Part shown: piece by piece, positions 45,877 through 52,317 of the stretch
Layout: each line of letters starts with the position of its first letter
Position numbering within the stretch: the stretch's first letter is position 1
DNA from: Thiotrichales bacterium
Lineage (GTDB): Bacteria; Pseudomonadota; Gammaproteobacteria; Beggiatoales; Beggiatoaceae
Assembly (NCBI GenBank): GCA_016745035.1
Contig: JADGDE010000006.1
Span: 127,607-191,606, forward strand
Length of the DNA stretch: 64,000 bases
Reading direction: 5' to 3'
Made by a program: the position numbers and the translations under genes
The notes under the pieces: generated by a model
The model's database searches: none
The model's input: only the letters and a program-made list of their open reading frames with translations
What the model was told of the DNA's origin: nothing

Positions 45877-45975
45877 CTATCGTGGTAATGCACGATAATG
45901 TGCAGAAACGTGCTCCCAACGTCCACAACGGAAGCGTTGATACGCATGTACATACACAGTTTTCTCTCTTAACAT
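45877..45975 (-). CDS. 32-aa small protein
   Basis: Frame M-L-R-E-K-T-V-Y-V-H-A-Y-Q-R-F-R-C-G-R-W and on to two successive TAG stops, with AAGGA seven bases before the ATG at 45975. Basic, aromatic-rich. The good ribosome-binding site and the position directly ahead of the YjzC-like gene argue for a real two-gene transcript. Function unknown. Confidence 0.5.
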   Translation of the reverse strand: MLREKTVYVHAYQRFRCGRWEHVSAHYRALPR

Positions 45976-46181
45976 AAATATTTCCTTATGTTTTAAGAGT
46001 GATGTAACCCAATTTTAATTGACATGAAATGTTTACACTTTCTGGGTAAATAACTATACTCGTAAGCGTGATATCCTAATTCACATCGGTGCTAGGTATG
46101 GGTTACACGACCCATGCACCATGCTGAGATAGATAATTGATTGGCGTCCCTTATCTATCTCGGCAAATTCTCTTGATGTAT

Positions 46182-47216
46182 CTATTCAATAAAATACATC
46201 CTCTTGAACTCATCTTCCCTTATACATAGTTGCTCATAAAGTGTGGCTTCGTTGCCCACTGCATTGTTTAATGTGTGATCAATATACATCTCTAATACAG
46301 TTGGTTTTTCTTTTTCAAAATCTAACTCTGGTGGTTCTTTCGTTCTATATCCAGCAGCACTAAGCTGTCGCCATAGATAGTTAATTTGTTGCTCTCTTAA
46401 TGTATTTAGCTTTTTAGCTCTCATTAATAAGGCTGCCATTGAAACCTTCCAAACAGGTTTCAGGCTGGAGAGTTTATAAATATCTAGTTTAACCAGTTGA
46501 TCTTCTATATCATTGGCAGGCATTAACAATTCTGCTGCAAAGTCATTTGCCTCTTGTTCCATATTTTCGCTGGGAATTGAATGCAGAACGATATGCCCTA
46601 ACTCATGAGCTAAGGTAAAGCGAAACCTATCTGCTGACATATTTTTATTAACAAAAATACAGTGTGGCAATTTAGGCAAACTCATCGTTACACCATCAAT
46701 TCGGGTATCTTGAAAATCACACATGATTACAAGACAGCCTGATTTCTCTACAAAATCAACTAAATTATTTAAAGAACCTTTTTGTACTCGCCAAATTTGA
46801 CGAACCATCCTTGCAGTTTGCTCTGGTTCTATCAATACTGGAGATGGTTTTGGAAGCTCATAACTTGACGTTAACCAAGAGTTTTTTAAAAAAAATCGGA
46901 TATGTATTAAGCGAATATTTAATTCGGCTAATATTTTATTTAATTTTTTTTGTCCTAAGCTATTTCGTTTGCGGAACATAGGGTGAATACTAATAGGAAG
47001 ACTATAAACATCATCTGTCTGATAAAAAAAACAAAGAGGAAAATTTAAAATATCTGCAATTTGTTGAACATCGCTTGCTTTAGGTAGCATTGTCCCTTTT
47101 TCAAGTTTTGAAAAATAGCCCTGTGTTATTCTCACCTGATCAGTGATAGATTTTTGAGATACCCCTCTAAACTGTCTTGCTATCTGCAACAATTCAGGAT
47201 TAAACAGGCTTTTCAT
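46182..47216 (-). CDS. XRE-family regulator with ImmA/IrrE metallopeptidase domain
   Basis: 344 aa. The N-terminal helix-turn-helix (residues about 8-62: Q-I-A-R-Q-F-R-G-V-S-Q, I-T-Q-G-Y-F-S-K-L-E-K-G) is followed by an ImmA/IrrE domain with the zinc motif H-E-L-G-H near residue 205 and a downstream E-Q-E-A-N-D-F-A-A-E glutamate. Such proteins cleave or sense repressors and often sit in mobile or defence islands. It is AT-richer than the host and borders the island, with three 11-bp repeats upstream (47351-47383). Confidence 0.88.
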   Translation of the reverse strand: MKSLFNPELLQIARQFRGVSQKSITDQVRITQGYFSKLEKGTMLPKASDVQQIADILNFPLCFFYQTDDVYSLPISIHPMFRKRNSLGQKKLNKILAELNIRLIHIRFFLKNSWLTSSYELPKPSPVLIEPEQTARMVRQIWRVQKGSLNNLVDFVEKSGCLVIMCDFQDTRIDGVTMSLPKLPHCIFVNKNMSADRFRFTLAHELGHIVLHSIPSENMEQEANDFAAELLMPANDIEDQLVKLDIYKLSSLKPVWKVSMAALLMRAKKLNTLREQQINYLWRQLSAAGYRTKEPPELDFEKEKPTVLEMYIDHTLNNAVGNEATLYEQLCIREDEFKRMYFIE

Positions 47217-47350
47217 TTCTTTTCTCGACGCATTTTTTGACTCGAATTATTCCAAAATAATATCCTACGATGGATGGATTCTATAATTAAAATATTTATA
47301 ATGTCAAGAATTTTTCTTGTTGTTGCATATAAAGTGATAAATTAGCAATC

Positions 47351-47383
47351 AAAACTACTGGAAAACTACTGGAAAACTATTGG
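47351..47383. repeat. Three tandem 11-bp repeats (aaaactactgg)
   Basis: Two perfect copies and one with a single change (aaaactattgg), 135 bases upstream of the XRE/ImmA regulator start. They could be operator iterons for that regulator; too short for a CRISPR. Confidence 0.6.
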
Positions 47384-48229
47384 ACATGTATGGACACAGG
47401 TGCAACCCGCCCCCCCGCTACTGAATATCAAGCCGCCTCAGTAATATAAAAAGCCTCATCATTAGCGGCATAAGGATATAGAGAACGATTTTGTTGTTGG
47501 ACATGAAGCATTAAAAAACTATCCCATTCATTGTTAAAGGTGTCGCTACCTCGTGACGACTTTTTAGGTATCCCTACCTAAAAACTACTCGCAAACGCGA
47601 CGTTATCTTAGCCCTGATTCGTCCGTGTCACCTCCCAGCCTACGTATACCATTGCAGCACAAGCTGCTCGGTACACCTCCGGCATGAAGGCTCTCACATG
47701 ACTTTACGGCAATCATACCGCTGCGCTCAGGCTACACTCCCTAGCGCTCATATACGCCTTCTCGGTCGGCATTGCCTATCACGGACTAAACGCCTTCGCG
47801 CGATCGCGCTTTCCATGGCGGTTAGCGAATGAAAAATACAGCGTAAAGCCAACATATCTTTAGTAGAAAACTTAAGTAGAAAGAAACTTAAGGACACCCA
47901 TTAAATTGTCTTTGTTTTTGTTCGGTTTCCCTTAAAATTTTAATGGGTGTCCGGTTTAAAATTCTTCCGAGTAGTCCGCGACTAGCCATCATTTCAGAGC
48001 GTTGAGATAATGTCGATGTGCAGAGCACGAGGAATTATCTCGCCGCGTCGAAATGTATGAGGCGTTAAGTCATGGGGGAAGGAGTAAACCGTAGCAGCGT
48101 AGTGCGAAGGTCTACGGGAGACACCGGACGATAGCATATCAGTCTGAATCTGAGTAGCTCTAAGGACAAGGATGTCCGTGAGCGTCACGAAGCCAGTCTG
48201 ATATTCCTCTGGTAATATCGACCACTAAA
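47384..48229. other. Gene-poor stretch with relics and structured sequence
   Basis: No convincing complete gene. On the minus strand 47428-47535 keeps an open tail (N-E-W-D-S-F-L-M-L-H-V ... E-A-F-Y-I-T-E-A-A stop) without a start, probably the end of a lost gene. 47892-47952 holds a 14-base inverted repeat (ggacacccattaaa) with a 33-base loop. From about 47560 to 47810 (minus sense) and 47990 to 48220 (plus sense) there are GC-richer, stem-rich sequences with similar word order (aagtcatg, agcagc, gacac, cggacga), suggestive of structured RNA domains such as group II intron 5' parts. That identity is uncertain. Confidence 0.4.
48048..48086 (+). repeat. 39-bp repeat, copy 1 (inverted partner at 49935)
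   Basis: The sequence beginning tcgaaatgtatgag and ending gaaggagta is present here in plus sense and at 49935-49973 in minus sense, with two mismatches in 39. The surrounding sequence is stem-rich, suggesting both are pieces of the same mobile structured RNA element. Confidence 0.7.
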
Positions 48230-48298
48230 GGACAGTATATTTTTCATCCTTATGTTTGGTGTATCGATAAAAATTCAGCTAATGAACGTAGGCAATAT

Positions 48299-48541
48299 TT
48301 GCGGTCTAAGTTTGAACTTGGTGTGACAACAACAATAAAAGAAAAAGAAAAAATCGCTTTAAATATGCCATTAGTGCATTTACTCATTTCTTGGGCAGAA
48401 GAGCAAAAATACACATTTGAGTTTTCTGTTGATCAAAATTTTTCAAATAATGAGCCTTATACCTCATCAGTGGTTTTATATGTTTTTTTACTTTTTGCCA
48501 TGGCTATCTTATTTTTCATTATCATTAGTGCCCCATCGTAG
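48299..48541 (+). CDS. Fragment of a membrane-anchored protein, about 80 aa
   Basis: The frame is open from 48182 without an ATG; the first possible start is TTG 48299 with AGG six bases upstream. The N-terminal part is hydrophilic (S-K-F-E-L-G-V-T-T-T-I-K-E-K-E-K) and the C-terminus is one strong membrane span. In-frame coding-like sequence before 48299 (Q-Y-I-F-H-P-Y-V-W-C-I-D-K) suggests the gene is truncated at its 5' end by the structured element. Unrecognised. Confidence 0.35.
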   Translation: MRSKFELGVTTTIKEKEKIALNMPLVHLLISWAEEQKYTFEFSVDQNFSNNEPYTSSVVLYVFLLFAMAILFFIIISAPS

Positions 48542-48643
48542 GAATAAATCAGAAACCTACTTAAATAATAGGCTGAGTTAACACTCTATTTATATGATTC
48601 TCTTAAATTTTTTGAACACAATTAATATAGAGAAGTCAATTTA

Positions 48644-48895
48644 ATGAAAAAACAAATATTAAATATTTTATTGAATATAGTCTTATTAATAATAACTTTT
48701 TATATGTCATATTCTATAATAATAAAAAGTGAACATATTAATGAATTAGAGAAAATAATATTATCAGACAATAGAATTCTTGCTTTTATCTCATTAAATG
48801 TCTTTATCCTTATAAATCTAGGGCAATTATCAGAAAGAATACACAATATACGGAAAGAAAAAAAGATAAATTCAACTAAACTGGACACCAAATGA
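48644..48895 (+). CDS. Small two-TM hypothetical membrane protein
   Basis: 83 aa, very AT-rich. Two predicted spans (about 5-25 and 45-63) separated by a polar loop, and a basic tail (I-R-K-E-K-K-I-N-S-T-K-L). Weak ribosome-binding site (agaag). Base composition unlike the flanking core genes points to recent acquisition. No function recognised. Confidence 0.45.
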   Translation: MKKQILNILLNIVLLIITFYMSYSIIIKSEHINELEKIILSDNRILAFISLNVFILINLGQLSERIHNIRKEKKINSTKLDTK

Positions 48896-48948
48896 GTGTC
48901 ATAAATTTTTTCTTTGACGTTAGCCCCTCCCTCACATGGATATATTGA

Positions 48949-49089
48949 ATGAGTAAAATTATTGGCAAATGGAAAATCACTGAAATGGAACCGTGGCGAA
49001 AAAAAATTAGACATCCATTAAAAAGCATCGACATCACCAAACAGCACTGTTATATTCATGGCGCTTTGACAAAAAAATACGTCAAATAA
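48949..49089 (+). pseudogene. Degenerate remnant of a conserved hypothetical gene (K-I-I-G-K-W-x-I-T-E-M-E type)
   Basis: The frame starts M-S-K-I-I-G-K-W-K-I-T-E-M-E-P-W, an opening I know from longer bacterial hypothetical proteins of the form IIGKWRITEME-W. After that it becomes Lys-rich, unrelated and stops at 46 aa. Best read as a truncated or frame-shifted relic. Confidence 0.35.
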
Positions 49090-49150
49090 CTTCATGTTCG
49101 GCAATCGAACTGAGGTCAATGGTTAGCTGCGATATTAAGATGTAAAGAAT

Positions 49151-49801
49151 ATGGATGATATAGAACAACAGGAATTAGAAAAAGCATTGATGGGCGTGGG
49201 AGTGCGTCCAACTTCAACACGGGTGATTGGTATTCGAGGTGACCAAAGCTTACGCGATACTGTCTACACCCGCCAGCATGTCCCTAATTTTTCCGACCAA
49301 TATATTGATGAAATCAGCCATATTTTTTATACCTTATTGACCGAAACGGGGATTCATCGCTTATCGGTCGGTTTTCATGATAATGAAGTCAAAACTTTTT
49401 CAGTCTTAGACCCTTTAAATATGGAAATGCATCGCTTAGAAGACTTAGTTCGAGATTCCTATCGCCGGGCTAATTTCCCCTCTTTGAGTTATGAAGAAAA
49501 AAGTACCTATATTTCACGTTTATATCAGCATGTGCTGGGGGATAATGAATTGCACAAACGTCCTTTTTGGCGTGAGCAAATTGCCAAACGTAATCAAGAT
49601 TTGGACTTACCCAATCGCGATGATTTACGCAAACTCACTGACTCGATTCCCGTTTTGCGCAAAATTGAAGGCTATTTTTTGCGCTCCGCGATAATTAACT
49701 TATTTAACAACACCCTGTCTTTGTCGTTTAATTGTGATGGTACGCAGTTAATGGCAATTGCCGCTTTTGAAGAATTTTTACAGACTAATTTTGATAACTA
49801 A
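49151..49801 (+). CDS. Hypothetical soluble protein, 216 aa
   Basis: Acidic N-terminus (M-D-D-I-E-Q-Q-E-L-E-K-A-L), mixed helix/strand body, no signal peptide, membrane span or recognised motif. Codon use and GC look like the host's core genes, unlike the small genes before it. The stop TAA touches the MITE at 49801. No function can be given. Confidence 0.6.
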   Translation: MDDIEQQELEKALMGVGVRPTSTRVIGIRGDQSLRDTVYTRQHVPNFSDQYIDEISHIFYTLLTETGIHRLSVGFHDNEVKTFSVLDPLNMEMHRLEDLVRDSYRRANFPSLSYEEKSTYISRLYQHVLGDNELHKRPFWREQIAKRNQDLDLPNRDDLRKLTDSIPVLRKIEGYFLRSAIINLFNNTLSLSFNCDGTQLMAIAAFEEFLQTNFDN

Positions 49802-49887
49802 CTGATGTTACGCAAAGGCTAAGCTTCACTAGGCAGGTGGAAAATCACACTATTGTGATAAAAACCAGATTAGTGCGTAACATCAGT
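49801..49887. mobile_element. MITE-like element, copy 2 (87 bp)
   Basis: Near-perfect terminal inverted repeats actgatgttacgca / gtgcgtaacatcagt. Inner hairpin atcaca-ctat-tgtgat. The interior is almost identical to copy 3 at 51319 minus that copy's extra insert. It begins exactly at the stop codon of the preceding gene. Confidence 0.85.
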
Positions 49888-50173
49888 AACCAAGGGAATC
49901 TCAGAGTGGATTCGTAACCCCCTGTCTTAAGGGCTACTCCTTCTCCCATGACTTAACGTCTCATACATTTCGATACTTCGGTTAGTGCCCTTCTATGTCT
50001 CACGGCGATCTCAAACAAGCTTTATTGAAAATAATTTTCACGGAGTGAAATATTTGGCAGTACGTTTATCCCAAAAAATGGTTATGGATTATCTCGCGCT
50101 CTCTCGAAGCGGAAGGATTATGCTATCCTCCGACTTGTGTGATATATGAGCACTTAGAAACAGAGATAAACAC
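49888..50173. other. Gap with the inverted partner of the 39-bp structured repeat
   Basis: 49935-49973 is the reverse complement of 48048-48086 with two mismatches. The flanking bases (gagatcgccgtgagacatag on the minus strand) are again stem-rich. The rest of the gap up to the next gene is AT-rich and shows nothing else I recognise. Confidence 0.6.
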
Positions 50174-50911
50174 ATGCTATTGAACTTATTTTCTAAAGCC
50201 CCTTTACTTGAACAAGAATCTAGCCAGTGGCTTAGGCAAAGCTTTAATTGGTGTATGAACCAATTCGACAGCCATTACTTTTACCAAAAAACCATGTTGG
50301 TCTTGCCTTCTAATCGGTTTTTCCCAGGGCGTGTGGATTCCCATCAAGGTATGGCTGAACTGATTTTTGAGCGGGTGCAAGACTATGCAGGGATGAAGCA
50401 TTGGCCTTTTGCAGTCTTGCCTCCGAATGCTTGTGCAACAGATACACCCCAACAAATTTTGATCAGCGGCAATGCTAGAGGTGTTACTGAACCCGCGCCT
50501 GCCAACGCACAGCGCTTGCCTGTGTATTACGACCCTCGGCATGTGAATAACCCAGAGGCGATGATTGCCAATTATGCCCATACTTTGGCACATTATCTGG
50601 TTTCCACTGCTAAAAAAGCACCACCTGGAGAGGCTGAGCATTTTCCCTATGCAACCGAGGTTTTAGCGATTTTTATGGGTTTTGGTGTGATGTTCGCCAA
50701 CAGTGCCTTCACGCATCAAGTTGGCTGCGGTGGGTGTCAGAAAGTCGGGCGAGCCGCTTTTTTATCTGAAGATGAGGCTACCTACACCTTGGCAATTTTT
50801 TGTGTGTTGAAAAAAATCCCTGCCAATACCGTTACGCCACATTTGAAAAAACATTTACGCGGCTTTTTCAAACGGGCAATGAAAGAAATATCCGTTGATA
50901 ATGCCCAATAA
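50174..50911 (+). CDS. Conserved-looking hypothetical protein, 245 aa
   Basis: Soluble, no signal peptide. A helix with H-T-L-A-H-Y-L and E-V-L-A-I-F-M-G-F-G-V-M-F-A-N-S-A spacing (two His and a following Glu) is reminiscent of zinc-metalloprotein folds. A C-G-G-C motif follows (V-G-C-G-G-C-Q-K-V-G). Host-like composition. It may bind a metal, but no family is recognised. Followed by a decayed copy of an NDH-like gene end. Confidence 0.6.
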   Translation: MLLNLFSKAPLLEQESSQWLRQSFNWCMNQFDSHYFYQKTMLVLPSNRFFPGRVDSHQGMAELIFERVQDYAGMKHWPFAVLPPNACATDTPQQILISGNARGVTEPAPANAQRLPVYYDPRHVNNPEAMIANYAHTLAHYLVSTAKKAPPGEAEHFPYATEVLAIFMGFGVMFANSAFTHQVGCGGCQKVGRAAFLSEDEATYTLAIFCVLKKIPANTVTPHLKKHLRGFFKRAMKEISVDNAQ

Positions 50912-50956
50912 AATGCTCTTGAGTTTATTTGAACAAGCTTAGCCACGCTAAAATTG

Positions 50957-51147
50957 AAAACCAAACACAAACACGACCAATAAAATCACAGCAAGAATGA
51001 TTAATTTGCTAGGTCTGCGGCTTGTTGGATAACTGTGCGCTTAGCTTCGCTTAAAAGGGCACAGCGCGATAGAGGCTTAAAAAACGGTGAATAAGGTCAC
51101 TAAACCCATCCTTGTGTGTTGTTTGAAAGCGGGGATAATCAGCAATT
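50957..51147 (-). pseudogene. Decayed partial duplicate of the NDH-like gene end at 56170-56385
   Basis: Blocks such as ggcttgttggataac, aataaggtcactaaacc, gtgtgttgtttgaaagcgg and gataatcagca are shared, in the same order and orientation, with the 3' portion of the NuoM-like gene at 56100-57572. Multiple substitutions and a short deletion break the frame. It is a non-functional relic lying 5 kb from the intact gene, on the other side of the GIY-YIG and ABC genes. Confidence 0.85.
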
Positions 51148-51318
51148 GCGGTTTTTTATTGAGAAGCCTTTATCACATCAGTTAAATAACGCCATGACAT
51201 CTTTAGCTGAGAGTAGTTTTTCATAGCTGGTATATCTTGCGCTTTGCAGCATCCCTTGTTTTGCATTAGCAAATTTTATGGGAGGGATTTTTTTTGCGGC
51301 GCTAACAAAATTTAATTT

Positions 51319-51451
51319 CTGATGTTACGCAAAGGCTTCTTTTTCTGCCTTAAGGGCAGAAAAAACCGCCATTGCTGCACGGCTAGGCTCCACTAGGCAG
51401 GTGGAAAATCACACTATTGTGGATAAAAACCGGCTTAGTGCGTAACATCAG
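51319..51451. mobile_element. MITE-like element, copy 3 (133 bp) with 7-bp target duplication
   Basis: Terminal inverted repeats ctgatgttacgca / tgcgtaacatcag are perfect. ttaattt occurs directly on both sides (51312-51318 and 51452-51458), consistent with a target-site duplication. Compared with copy 2 it has about 45 extra bases holding a second hairpin (tttttctgcc / ggcagaaaaa). It supplies the last codons of the GIY-YIG gene. Confidence 0.88.
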
Positions 51452-52214
51452 TTAATTTGTACTTTCCACCATCACCATACGGCTCAATTGACTCAACTTC
51501 TGCGTAATGGGTAACGGCTGATATGGGGGCGGTTTGATAGGCTGCGATATATTTTATATCTTTTAATTTTCCACCACCGATACGAATGGCATACCAGCTA
51601 TTTTCCCCTAAAAATACTTTTTTGAAGCCGTCTTCTTGGGCAGGCACAATAATCGTATTTAAAACATTTTGCTTTTTGGGTTTTTCTTGAAGGGAGATAT
51701 TTATTTTCTTTGCCTCTTCAAAAACTCTGATTTCAACAAGGGGGAGAATACTGAGTATTTCATTTAAAAATGCTTGTGTATCCGCTTTTTCGGATTCGGT
51801 TAAAATCGGTTCTGTGGGGGTTGCGCTGTTATTTAATTCGCATCTATTCACATCAATTGCTTGTTGGATAAGCGCCCATTCAAGCCAAGTTATATGTGCT
51901 CTATTGAGACCGCCATTGCTGGAAACAAACACCAAGACCTTATCCCAAAACTCTTTCTTGCGTTCGTGTGATTCTATTCTTTTTTTAACCCCATCTCCTT
52001 GCCCAATGTATATCATTGGCAAATCATTGCCATCTTGATACCCCATTAAAATATAGATGCCCGCTTGCTCTAACTCTTTTCTGGTTTTGTGTTTAGCCCA
52101 AGCATCACGCGAAATTTCTAAACCAATCCCCGTCCAATTCATTTTATCAATGATTTTGAGGCTGCTTGGATCGCCATCTGGGACAAAAAGTCTAATTGTG
52201 TAGGGTTTCGGCAT
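51435..52214 (-). CDS. GIY-YIG nuclease family protein
   Basis: 259 aa from the ATG at 52214 (M-P-K-P-Y-T-I-R-L-F-V-P-D-G-D-P), where the family's conserved N-terminal segment begins; an ATG at 52271 is possible. The central GIY-YIG domain reads G-I-Y-I-L-M-G and Y-I-G-Q-G-D-G-V-K-K-R-I, with L-E-W-A-L-I for the catalytic-site glutamate. A C-terminal small beta domain (W-Y-A-I-R-I-G-G-G-K) follows. The final residues T-D-V-T-H and the stop come from the MITE, so the native tail has been replaced. It sits beside the ABC-3C system; a shared role in defence is a suggestion only. Confidence 0.8.
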   Translation of the reverse strand: MPKPYTIRLFVPDGDPSSLKIIDKMNWTGIGLEISRDAWAKHKTRKELEQAGIYILMGYQDGNDLPMIYIGQGDGVKKRIESHERKKEFWDKVLVFVSSNGGLNRAHITWLEWALIQQAIDVNRCELNNSATPTEPILTESEKADTQAFLNEILSILPLVEIRVFEEAKKINISLQEKPKKQNVLNTIIVPAQEDGFKKVFLGENSWYAIRIGGGKLKDIKYIAAYQTAPISAVTHYAEVESIEPYGDGGKYKLTDVTH

Positions 52215-52317
52215 TGTTTTCGAATATTCTTTGATACACAGAAACTCGTGGATAAAAATCTGGATATCCATGTAAATAATGTATAGTATTTATCTGGGTT
52301 TCTACAACTTTTATCTA

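Noticed and set aside
47351..47383. Tandem repeats as a mini CRISPR
   Set aside because: The units are 11 bp and contiguous with no spacers, and no cas genes are present.
47994..48188. Minus-strand 64-aa open frame
   Set aside because: It lies inside the stem-rich structured block, has no ribosome-binding site and no protein-like composition.
50204..50641. Minus-strand 145-aa open frame opposite the 245-aa gene
   Set aside because: It is the antisense shadow of 50174-50911, which has the better composition and start.
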